This document shows, in pieces, positions 24,950-32,666 of a stretch of DNA of 64,000 nt. How positions within the stretch are numbered: position 1 is the stretch's first letter; each line of letters opens with the position of its first letter. The notes under the pieces are model-generated. The model saw only the letters and a program-made list of their open reading frames with translations. It was not told where the DNA came from and ran no database searches. The stretch covers positions 124,001 to 188,000 of the forward strand of contig CAWHBT010000005.1 of NCBI GenBank assembly GCA_963827595.1, written 5' to 3'. The stretch comes from DATEDA01 sp963827595. GTDB lineage: Bacteria > Pseudomonadota > Gammaproteobacteria > Burkholderiales > SG8-39. The translations under genes and the position numbers were made by a program.

Positions 24950-25413
24950 CGGCCGTCACCCACATGGACCATGGCCAGGACTACCCGGCGGACTATCTCG
25001 CCACCATCCTGAAGGAGGTGAAGACCATCGCCATGGTTGGCGCCAGTTCGGACCCCACCAAGTTCAGCTATGGCGTACTCAGAGTTCTGCACGAAACCGG
25101 CTATGACATGATCCCGGTCAATCCCAACGAGGCCGGGGGCGAGATCCGCGGGCTGCGGGTCTATGAGTCGCTGGCGGCGATCGACCGGCCGGTGGATATG
25201 GTGCAAGTGTTCCGTAGCTCCGATGCGCTGCCCGGGATCGCATGCGAGGCGATCGATATCGGCGCGAAGGTGCTGTGGGCGCAGCTTGGCGTGCGCGACG
25301 ACGCGGCGGCCCGGCTGGCAGAGGCTGCGGGCCTGAAGGTCGTCATGAACCGCTGTCCGAAGATCGAGCTGTTCCGCCCGTTTTGGAAACCCCGTCTGAA
25401 CCAGGCGATTTAG
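24946..25413 (+). CDS. CoA-binding (YccU-type) protein
   Basis: 155 aa Rossmann-like CoA-binding domain protein. It has the motif IAMVGASSDPTKFSYGVLRVL (nucleotide loop), IPVNPNEAGGEIRG, VDMVQVFRSS and the ending VVMNRCPKIELFRP, which are diagnostic for the YccU family. Family members bind CoA; no enzyme activity is established. It is the last gene of the operon with the methanethiol-oxidase-like protein and the ferredoxin, overlapping the latter by 4 bp. Confidence 0.88.
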   Translation: MTAVTHMDHGQDYPADYLATILKEVKTIAMVGASSDPTKFSYGVLRVLHETGYDMIPVNPNEAGGEIRGLRVYESLAAIDRPVDMVQVFRSSDALPGIACEAIDIGAKVLWAQLGVRDDAAARLAEAAGLKVVMNRCPKIELFRPFWKPRLNQAI

Positions 25414-25524
25414 CCCCTTGCCGACAGGCTCGGCTGACCGGAGCCGTCGGTTTCGAGATTGGCAAGCCCCGCCACGCGCGGTTGATAGGCATGCGCTCGC
25501 TCGAAGATGTGCATCCGGGGCTGT

Positions 25525-26547
25525 TCAACACCCGGCGACGCACTTTCCGCTGCCGTCGAACTCCATCGTGCGGCCGCTGATCGCGAGGTGTGACGCCGGC
25601 TTGAGCTGCTTGATGACCGCGGCGGTATTCGAGGCTGGCCGCAATTTGCCGCCCTCCGTCGCAGCCTCGTTCACGTGCGTGAGGATGACGGACGCTGGCC
25701 GGACGGGCTCGTTCATCGCGTAGGTCCCCGACAGCACGGTCCCCGCGCTCGCCCCGAGGTTCAGCACCGCGAGGTTGGCCTTGTGGAACTCGTTCACGAC
25801 GGTTTTCATCTCGGTGTGAATGCCGGTGTCGCCGGAGAGGTACGCGGTGAGCCCGTTGGTGAACTTCACCACGTAGCCGGTCGGCGGCCCGAGCACGATG
25901 CTCATGCCGTCCGGGTCGAGGTTCGCGCGCTGCGCATCGGACAGCAGGGACAGCGGCACGTTGTTCGCGTGTGAAGCGAACACGACCGTGATCTCCACGC
26001 CCTGTGCTGCATTCGGCGCCTTGGCGATGAACGTGCCCCCGAGATGCGTCCCGGAGCGGCACGGGGCGGCGACCGGGACGGTGGTCACGCCGGCCGTCTG
26101 CGGACACACGGCGACGGGCTGGCCGCGGATGTTCTGCACCTTGCGGCCGATGAACGTTCCCATGTCGATAGTCATGACGATCGCCGCGTTCTTCGCCGCC
26201 GCGACCTCTGCGGTCGTGGGGTTCGGCCCGGTCGGGACCCTTCCGGAGTTCGCGCAGTCGCCGGCGCCCAGCGCTTTCAGCTTCTGGTCGCCGATGTGGT
26301 CGCCGTGCGCGTGGCTGAGCAACACGGCATGGATGGTGCCGAGCCGCGGGTCGTCCCCGCCGGTCACGGTGTGGCCGACGTCGTAGAGAATGCGCACGCC
26401 GGTCGGATCCTCGAAGATCGTCGCGCGGTCGTTGGCGCACAGCTCGCCCGGATGCGAGCCGACCGGGGTGATCTTCACGTTCTGGGCGATCGCCGGAGCG
26501 GTTGCCAGGATGACGGCCAGGGTGGCGCCCGTGCACACGGTTCGCAT
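25525..26547 (-). CDS. Exported metallo-beta-lactamase-fold hydrolase
   Basis: 340 aa from ATG 26547 with ribosome site AAAGGAG. A signal peptide (MRTVCTGATLAVILATAPAIA) implies export to the periplasm. The Zn motif HxHxDH is LLSHAHGDHIGD, with later YLSGDTGIH (Asp ligand) and LAISGRTMEFDG in place of the usual final His motif. The fold resembles UlaG-like MBL hydrolases. It lies 38 bp downstream of the FAD oxidoreductase in the same direction. Substrate unknown. The frame is open far upstream, but the signal peptide fixes the start. Confidence 0.8.
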   Translation of the reverse strand: MRTVCTGATLAVILATAPAIAQNVKITPVGSHPGELCANDRATIFEDPTGVRILYDVGHTVTGGDDPRLGTIHAVLLSHAHGDHIGDQKLKALGAGDCANSGRVPTGPNPTTAEVAAAKNAAIVMTIDMGTFIGRKVQNIRGQPVAVCPQTAGVTTVPVAAPCRSGTHLGGTFIAKAPNAAQGVEITVVFASHANNVPLSLLSDAQRANLDPDGMSIVLGPPTGYVVKFTNGLTAYLSGDTGIHTEMKTVVNEFHKANLAVLNLGASAGTVLSGTYAMNEPVRPASVILTHVNEAATEGGKLRPASNTAAVIKQLKPASHLAISGRTMEFDGSGKCVAGC

Positions 26548-26585
26548 GTCTTGCTCCTTTCGTGGTGATCCGGCGCGGCATACGC

Positions 26586-27926
26586 TCAATGCCGCAGCAC
26601 GCACTTCTCGTAGAGGTCCTTGAACCGGCGCTGCGGGTCGTACCGCCGCTTGAGCGCGTCGTAGCCGGCCGCGTTGTAGATCGCCGCGAACTCCTCGCGC
26701 GGGTAGTAGCTGTCGGAGTAGAGCGACTTGATGCCGCCGAGCTGGGCCACTTTCCGCTCGACGAGGCGGTTGAAGTGTCCTGGCGGATGCGCCTCGGGCC
26801 GCCGCACGACATCCCAGAAGCCGAAGTTGACGTACAGGACACTCGGCCGCGTCGGGAAGAGCGTCCACGCGGCGGCCGGATCGTAGGCCCGGAACGGGCA
26901 CACCCAGACCGGCAGGATGCCGATCTCCCGCAGGAAGAAATCGAGGAACTCGGGGGCGCGGTCGATCGGGATGTCCACGTCCTGGATGACCGATTCCGGA
27001 TGCCGACCCACCATCCGGTTGAGGCGCTCGGTCAGGCCGACCCGGCTGTTCCACCGCATGACCTTCGTGTAGAAGGTCGAGTTCAGCCGCTTGCGGCCGA
27101 GCAGCCGCCGCACGACCGGGTTCTGGGCATAGAGGTTCTTCGAGCACCAGAACCAGTCGGTGTCCCAGCGCCAGAGGAAGTCGCGCGCGGTCAGGTAATC
27201 CTCGTCGCAGCGCCGCAAGCTGCGATAGTAGATGCGCTCGAACGTGTAGTCGCTCGCGTACGGCGCATCCGCGACGAAGCGGCCGACGGTCGCCACCATC
27301 TCGGCCGGACCGAACACGACACCCTCGACGAAGTCGGCGGGCGACGCGCACACGGCCGCCAGATTGCCGAAGAACGCCTCCGGGTCGCTGTGATGCACGT
27401 GCTCCAGCCGTACGAACGGCTTCACCGGCACCGCCTTGGCCTTGACGCGCAGGGCATAGCCCAGCGTCCCGTACGAGTTCGGGAAGCCGTAGAAGAGGTC
27501 GCGGTGCTCGTTATCGGGCCGCGCGAGCACGATCGCGCCGTCGCCCGTGACGATCTCGAGTTCATCGACCGTCTCGTGCACGAGCCCGTACTTGAACGAC
27601 GAGGCCTCGATACCCACCCCGGCGACCGCCCCGCCGATCGTGATGGACTTGAGCTGCGGCACGACGCAGGGCATCAGCCCGTGCGCCAAGGTCGCGTCGG
27701 CGAGCGCGGCGTAGGTCGTCATGCCCTCGACGTCGACCCAGCCGGCCACCGGACTCACCTCGAGGACGTGGCCGAACTCCCGCACGTCGAGGCGCCGTTG
27801 CGGCGCCGCGGCGCGGTCGCGGAACAGATTGGAGGTTTGCTTTCCGAGTCGCACCGGCGCGCTGCCGCCAGTGCTCGTCGCGAGCTCCCGGACGAGCCGC
27901 TCGCGACGCTCGGCAAACCCGTTCAT
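26586..27926 (-). CDS. FAD-binding oxidoreductase of the DWARF1/TmsA/UfaD type
   Basis: 446 aa FAD_binding_4 protein. The N-terminal VRLGKQTSNLFRDR and the FAD-binding KSITIGGAVAGVGIEASSFKYG are typical of the family that contains plant DWARF1, mammalian DHCR24 and bacterial TmsA/UfaD. TmsA reduces the methylene fatty acid made by TmsB to 10-methylstearate; UfaD desaturates it on the way to furan fatty acids. It is 7 bp downstream of a cyclopropane-synthase-type methyltransferase, the same pairing as in those systems. Which product is made cannot be told from sequence alone. Confidence 0.8.
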   Translation of the reverse strand: MNGFAERRERLVRELATSTGGSAPVRLGKQTSNLFRDRAAAPQRRLDVREFGHVLEVSPVAGWVDVEGMTTYAALADATLAHGLMPCVVPQLKSITIGGAVAGVGIEASSFKYGLVHETVDELEIVTGDGAIVLARPDNEHRDLFYGFPNSYGTLGYALRVKAKAVPVKPFVRLEHVHHSDPEAFFGNLAAVCASPADFVEGVVFGPAEMVATVGRFVADAPYASDYTFERIYYRSLRRCDEDYLTARDFLWRWDTDWFWCSKNLYAQNPVVRRLLGRKRLNSTFYTKVMRWNSRVGLTERLNRMVGRHPESVIQDVDIPIDRAPEFLDFFLREIGILPVWVCPFRAYDPAAAWTLFPTRPSVLYVNFGFWDVVRRPEAHPPGHFNRLVERKVAQLGGIKSLYSDSYYPREEFAAIYNAAGYDALKRRYDPQRRFKDLYEKCVLRH

Positions 27927-27933
27927 GGGCAGG

Positions 27934-29193
27934 TCACGCCGGGACTTCCGCCTCGCGGACGACCTCGGCGAGCCGCTTCTCGTCGTAGAGGAACGCGCGG
28001 CTCATCGGATAGCTCTTGCGGTTGATGTTGCCCTTGCCGAAGACGATCTGGAAGAGATGCGTCCGCCCGTGTGGCGCCCGGAACATGTTCGCGCACGCGT
28101 AGAGGTACGTCCGCCACACGCGCCGGAAGCGTTCGTCGAAGCGCTTCGGATCGATCGCCTGGACGCGCGCCCAGTTGGCGTCGAAGCGCTCCCCCCACGC
28201 GTCGAGCGTGAGCGCGTAGTGGCGGCGCAGGTTCTCGATGTCGATGACCTCGAGACCGCACTCGTCCATCGCCGCGATGGTCTCGGCGAGGCTCGGGATC
28301 CAGCCGCCCGGGAAGACGTGCTTGCGGATGAAGAACTCGGTCTCGAACGCTCCGACGTGGCCGATGAAATGCAGCATCCCGAGACCGCCCGGCTTGAGGA
28401 AGTCGGCGTGCGCCTTGACGACCTCGCGGAGCTGGTCGCGTCCGGCGTGCTCGAGCACCCCGATCGAGACCACCTTGTCGAACTGCGCGTGCACCTCGCG
28501 GAAGTCGGCGAGTCGGACGTCGATCCGGTCCGCGAGGCCGCGGCGCTTCACCTCGTCGCGGACCCAGTCCACCTGCTCGTTGGTGGTGTTGGTCGCGGCG
28601 CCGTGGATGCCGTGGCGCTCGGCGGCGTAGAGCATGAACCCGCCGAACCCGCAGCCAATGTCGACGACGCTCTCACCGGGCTTCAGACGCACCTTGCGGC
28701 ACACGTGCTCGATCTTGTTCGTCTGGGCTTCCTCGATCGTCCGCGTGCCTTCCTTCCAGTACCCGCAGGTGTACATCAGCCAGTCGCGGTCGAGCCAGAG
28801 CTTGTAGAAGTCCGTCCCCAGGGCGTAGTGGAACCGGGCGTTGGCCCTGGCCTGCTCGATCGTCCGGTTGGCGAACCGGAATTCGTGCCAGCGGTTGCGG
28901 ACCGCGATGAGCGGGTTCCCCCGGGCGTCGTCGAACCGCGAGTCGGAGGCGATCGTGAACGCCGCACCGAGATCGCCGTCGATGTCGACCGTGCCGGCGA
29001 AGAACGACTCGAGGAAGCCGATGTGGCCGAACGCGATCGTGTTCCATTGCGCTCCGGCGGTCTTGAACGTGACGGTGACCTGCGGCTCGCCGGGATGGCT
29101 CCCGAAGCTCGAGCCGTCGGCGAAGTTCACGCGGAACCGGACCGAGGTCCGGCTGGCCATCGCCTCCATGAGGCTGCGGACGCGGTTTTTCAT
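27934..29193 (-). CDS. Cyclopropane-fatty-acid-synthase-family methyltransferase (TmsB/UfaM-like)
   Basis: 419 aa. The SAM motif I is VVDIGCGFGGF, preceded by an N-terminal lipid-binding region (GHIGFLESFFAGTVDIDGDL, HYALGTDFYKLWLDRDWLMY). The CFA-synthase residues SIGVLEHAG and HFIGH are present. Such enzymes add a methyl group to unsaturated acyl chains of membrane phospholipids. The partner FAD oxidoreductase 7 bp downstream favours a 10-methyl-branched or furan fatty acid route over a simple cyclopropane ring. ATG 29193 gives a basic N terminus. Confidence 0.85.
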   Translation of the reverse strand: MKNRVRSLMEAMASRTSVRFRVNFADGSSFGSHPGEPQVTVTFKTAGAQWNTIAFGHIGFLESFFAGTVDIDGDLGAAFTIASDSRFDDARGNPLIAVRNRWHEFRFANRTIEQARANARFHYALGTDFYKLWLDRDWLMYTCGYWKEGTRTIEEAQTNKIEHVCRKVRLKPGESVVDIGCGFGGFMLYAAERHGIHGAATNTTNEQVDWVRDEVKRRGLADRIDVRLADFREVHAQFDKVVSIGVLEHAGRDQLREVVKAHADFLKPGGLGMLHFIGHVGAFETEFFIRKHVFPGGWIPSLAETIAAMDECGLEVIDIENLRRHYALTLDAWGERFDANWARVQAIDPKRFDERFRRVWRTYLYACANMFRAPHGRTHLFQIVFGKGNINRKSYPMSRAFLYDEKRLAEVVREAEVPA

Positions 29194-29258
29194 TGGTTGT
29201 TCGGTGCGTGTCGGTGCTGAAACGCGCGGATTCTAGCGGACCGCAGGCGGGACCGGAA

Positions 29259-29468
29259 TCACACCCGGCGGGCCGGGTACTCCTCGGCAATCTTGTCCTC
29301 GAAGAAGCTGACCGGCGAGGGGGCGTTCATGAAGCGGCGATGCACCTCGGGCGACACGCCGCTGTACGCCATCACCCGGCCGTCGTTGAACTCGATCTCG
29401 AGGACCTCGCTCTTGGGGTCGTAACCCACGCCGCGGATCTTCGACGAGCTGACGCGCTTGCGTTCCAT
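29259..29468 (-). CDS. KTSC-domain small protein
   Basis: 69 aa, the whole protein being one KTSC domain: VSSSKIRGVGYDPKSEVLEI, then FNDGRVMAYSGVSPEV and FMNAPSPVSFFEDKI. The domain is often beside or fused to nucleic-acid enzymes such as lysyl-tRNA synthetases and phage proteins; its role is unknown. It starts 3 bp after the cyclophilin-like gene, in the recJ run. Confidence 0.85.
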   Translation of the reverse strand: MERKRVSSSKIRGVGYDPKSEVLEIEFNDGRVMAYSGVSPEVHRRFMNAPSPVSFFEDKIAEEYPARRV

Positions 29469-29471
29469 CCT

Positions 29472-29849
29472 TTACGCCTCCTTGGCCACCCGGATCGCGT
29501 CGCCGGCGCGGACGCTGGCGAGCGCCCGCGCATCGCCCACGACCTGTCCGAGCACGTTGCAGCGCGTCACCAGCCGGGACTCGCCCTGCTTCGAGATCGG
29601 CGTCGGGCCGTAGGGCAGCGCGAGCGCGTCGCCGTCCACCCAGAAGCACACCGTGCCCGGCGGGACGACCTGCTTCGCCGAGGACTCGAGCTTCGCGCTG
29701 ACGGGGGTCGTGAAGTACACCTCCTCGCCCCAGGTCTCGGCCCGCGCGGTGAACGGCAGCGCGGCGACGAGCTGGGCCGAGGTCGGCGTCGGGTCCAGCA
29801 CCAGGGTCACGGCGCCGCGCGGCCACTCGATTCGGATCTTCGTGGTCAT
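29472..29849 (-). CDS. Cyclophilin-like (PF04126/DUF369) protein
   Basis: 125 aa. The line ETWGEEVYFTTPVSAKLE followed by GTVCFWVDGDALALPYGPTP matches the small cyclophilin-like beta-barrel family (Thermotoga TM1367 type). That family lacks the active-site Arg set of true peptidyl-prolyl isomerases, so activity is uncertain. ATG 29849 lies 7 bp after recJ. A gene this tightly packed is likely co-translated with recJ and the KTSC gene. Confidence 0.82.
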   Translation of the reverse strand: MTTKIRIEWPRGAVTLVLDPTPTSAQLVAALPFTARAETWGEEVYFTTPVSAKLESSAKQVVPPGTVCFWVDGDALALPYGPTPISKQGESRLVTRCNVLGQVVGDARALASVRAGDAIRVAKEA

Positions 29850-29856
29850 CCCGTGA

Positions 29857-31548
29857 TCAGCGCTCCTCGACGTGCTCGACGCGGAGCTCCACCCCCTGAG
29901 CGCCGTTCCACTCGTCGATCCCGAGAGCGTACGCGACGCGCACCCGATCGGGCAGGGGGGCATCGCGCCGGAACGCGATTGCCTCGAAGCGCCGGCCGGC
30001 GCGGGCGAGGCGGAGGCGCAGGTGCTTCTCGCCGACCAGACGCTGGCTCTCGACGTCGAACTCGTCGGCGAAGAGCGGCGGCGGGAACCCCTGGCCCCAG
30101 ACCTCGGCCTGCAACGCGTGGGCGAGCTGGAGGGTCGCGTACTCGGGCTCGAGCGAGCCGTCGGTCTCGAGCGTCCGCGCGAGCGTCGCGGGATCGACGA
30201 GCTCGCGCACGACCGCGTCGAAGGCGGCGCTAAACCGTTCGACGTCGCTGGCACGGAGCGCGAGCCCGGCCGCCGCCGCATGCCCGCCGAAGCTGACGAG
30301 GAGCCGCGGCTCGCGCTTCGAGACGAGGTCGAGCACGTCGCGCAGGTGGAGGCCGGGGATCGAGCGCCCCGAGCCGCGCGCGAGCCCGTCCCCCGCGGGG
30401 GCGAGCGCCACCACCGGACAATGGTGGCGGTCCTTGAGCCGTCCCGCGAGCAGCCCGACGACGCCCTGATGCCAGCGCTCGTCGAACAGGACGAGGCTGG
30501 CGCGGTCGTCGACGCTGACCGTCGCGACCAGCTCGTCGGCGTCGCGCTGCATCGACTCCTCGATCTCGCGGCGCTCCCGGTTGAGGCCGTCCAGCTCGCG
30601 CGCGATGTTGAGCGCCCGGGCGTAATCGTCGGTGGCGAGGGCCTCGATGCCGACCCGCATGTCGGCGAGCCTGCCCGCGGCGTTGACCCGGGGGCCGAGC
30701 GCGAAGCCGAGGTCGAACGTGCCAGCGCGGCGCGGATCGCGGCCCGCGACCCCGAACAGCGCCGCAACGCCGGGCTGGGTCTGCCCGGCGCGCATCCGCC
30801 GCAGCCCCTGGCTGACGAGAATGCGGTTGTTGCGGTCGAGCCTCACCACGTCGGCGACGGTCCCGAGCGCGACCAGGTCGAGCAGCCGGCCCAGGTTCGG
30901 CTCCGGCTTCGCCCCGAACCAGCCCCGCCGCCGCAGCTCGGCGCGCAAGCTCAGCATCGCGTAGAACATGACCCCGACGCCGGCGATCGCCTTGCTCGGG
31001 AACGTGCAGCCCGGCTGATTGGGGTTGACGATGCACGCGGCGTCCGGCAGCGCGTCGCCGGGCAGATGATGGTCGGTGACGAGCGTCGCGATGCCGAGTC
31101 GCCGCGCATGCGCGACGCCCTCGAGGCTGGCGATGCCGTTGTCCACGGTGATGAGGAGGTCCGGGCGCGCCGGCGCGACGATGTCCACGACCGCGGGCGA
31201 CAGGCCGTAGCCCGTTTCGAAGCGGTTGGGGACGAAAAAGTCGACCTGGGCGCCGAAGGCGGTCAGCGCGCGCAGGCCGACCGCGCAGGCGGTCGCGCCG
31301 TCGCAGTCGTAGTCCGCCACGATGAGGAGGCGGCGGCCGGCGGCGATGTGGTCGGCGAGCAGGACCGCGGCGGCATCGGCGTTCTTCAGCTCGCCCGGCG
31401 GGATGAGCGAGGCGAGGTCGCAATCGAGGTCGCGTGGCGCGCGCACGCCGCGGGCCGCGAACAGCCGTGCGAGCAGGGGGTGCACGCCCGCGCCGGCGAG
31501 CGCGTGCTCGGCGGCGACCGGAACTTTGCGCTTGACGATGCTCGTCAT
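29857..31548 (-). CDS. recJ: Single-stranded-DNA-specific exonuclease RecJ
   Basis: 563 aa DHH-superfamily nuclease. Motifs: LIVADYDCDGATACAV, ITVDNGIAS, LVTDHHLPGD (DHH), and the DHHA1-region SFGGHAAAAGLALRA. RecJ degrades 5' ends of single-stranded DNA in RecFOR recombination, mismatch repair and base-excision repair. The start is 2 bp after the stop of the phosphoglycerate-mutase-like gene, a pairing I recall from betaproteobacteria. Confidence 0.97.
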   Translation of the reverse strand: MTSIVKRKVPVAAEHALAGAGVHPLLARLFAARGVRAPRDLDCDLASLIPPGELKNADAAAVLLADHIAAGRRLLIVADYDCDGATACAVGLRALTAFGAQVDFFVPNRFETGYGLSPAVVDIVAPARPDLLITVDNGIASLEGVAHARRLGIATLVTDHHLPGDALPDAACIVNPNQPGCTFPSKAIAGVGVMFYAMLSLRAELRRRGWFGAKPEPNLGRLLDLVALGTVADVVRLDRNNRILVSQGLRRMRAGQTQPGVAALFGVAGRDPRRAGTFDLGFALGPRVNAAGRLADMRVGIEALATDDYARALNIARELDGLNRERREIEESMQRDADELVATVSVDDRASLVLFDERWHQGVVGLLAGRLKDRHHCPVVALAPAGDGLARGSGRSIPGLHLRDVLDLVSKREPRLLVSFGGHAAAAGLALRASDVERFSAAFDAVVRELVDPATLARTLETDGSLEPEYATLQLAHALQAEVWGQGFPPPLFADEFDVESQRLVGEKHLRLRLARAGRRFEAIAFRRDAPLPDRVRVAYALGIDEWNGAQGVELRVEHVEER

Positions 31549-31550
31549 CG

Positions 31551-32561
31551 CTAGGCGTAGCTGGCAAGCGCCCGGCGCCGCCGCCAGAAGCGCCGCAGGT
31601 CCTGGCGCGTCGTCTCGGCGTCGAGCGTTCCCCCCGCGCCGACCGCGTGGAGGGTGATCATGCCGATCCGCCCGCGCGCGAGCGCGTCCGCGAGCGGTGC
31701 GAACCAGTCGCGCTCAAGCGTGGCGAGCTGCCGACGCCAATCCTCGATCTCGCCGTAGCTCGCCGGGTCGCGCAGCGAATCGAGCACGACGAGCTCGACG
31801 CCCTCGGTGCCGGAGGCGCGCAGCCACCGCTCTCCGTCCTCGGCGAGCGGAAAGACCGCGGCGCCGGAGCCGAGCGCGAGGCCGGCGGCGAGCGGGTCGC
31901 TGGTGCGGACCCGGCGGAACGGGCGTGCCGCAGGGCGGGCGAAGCGCCCGCCGCCCCAGAGCCAGACCGCGTTCACCGGTAGCTCGCCGCGGCGCTCGCG
32001 CGCCTCGTTCACCGGATGCTCGTGCAGCGCCATCTGGATCTCGTTGGCGAGCGCCGCGCTGCGTGCAGCGCTGGGATCGGCGCCGGGGCGGACCACGACC
32101 GGCTTGCCGCGCGCTGCCGAGAGCGACGAAGCGACGTGCGGCCAGGGGTCTTCGATTCGCACGTACCAGCGCTCGGGCTGAAGCGGATGGAAGACGAGCC
32201 TGCGGTCGGCGAAGTGCCGGTTCAGATGCTCGACGAGCGTCTCGGCCTCGGTGCGGGAGATGTCGAACATCGCGGAATCGAGCGGTACGACAGCGTCGCG
32301 GGTCACGCGCAGGCTGCAGGGCTCGGCGCGAGCCCAGTAGCCGTCGCCCGGGTTCCCGCCATCCGCGGCGAGCGAGTGCGCGGCCGCCGACTCGGCCTGC
32401 CACACGGCGAGCAACCACGACTCGAGATCGGCGGCGGTGCCGCGCTTGCGGCGGCCACGGGCGAACAGCGTCTCCAGCGCAGCGAGCGGTCCCGGGTCGG
32501 CGGCGGCCGCCGTCTCGCGATCGGGCCAGAGCAGGTCGGGAACCGCGAGATGAACGTTCAT
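31551..32561 (-). CDS. RpfE-type phosphoglycerate mutase family protein
   Basis: 336 aa from ATG 32561 (MNVHLAVPDLLWP). The protein has no RHG motif of dPGM; it resembles the betaproteobacterial proteins annotated as phosphoglycerate mutase or RpfE-type regulatory protein, which sit just upstream of recJ. Recognisable parts are AEPCSLRVTRDAV, QMALHEHPVNEAR and NAVWLWGGG. True mutase activity has not been shown to my knowledge. An in-frame ATG 24 bp upstream is also possible. Confidence 0.75.
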   Translation of the reverse strand: MNVHLAVPDLLWPDRETAAAADPGPLAALETLFARGRRKRGTAADLESWLLAVWQAESAAAHSLAADGGNPGDGYWARAEPCSLRVTRDAVVPLDSAMFDISRTEAETLVEHLNRHFADRRLVFHPLQPERWYVRIEDPWPHVASSLSAARGKPVVVRPGADPSAARSAALANEIQMALHEHPVNEARERRGELPVNAVWLWGGGRFARPAARPFRRVRTSDPLAAGLALGSGAAVFPLAEDGERWLRASGTEGVELVVLDSLRDPASYGEIEDWRRQLATLERDWFAPLADALARGRIGMITLHAVGAGGTLDAETTRQDLRRFWRRRRALASYA

Positions 32562-32666
32562 GAAATTGGCGCGCGAGTGTAGCACGCAGCCACTGGCTCA
32601 CCAGGTGAGCCGGGCGCGATGCGGCTGTGGCACACTCGCGCATCCCGAAGCGGACGGACCTCGCGC

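Noticed and set aside
25525..27351. A 608-aa version of the metallo-beta-lactamase-fold protein
   Set aside because: The extra N-terminal part is a shadow of the FAD oxidoreductase; a signal peptide and ribosome site fix the start at 26547.
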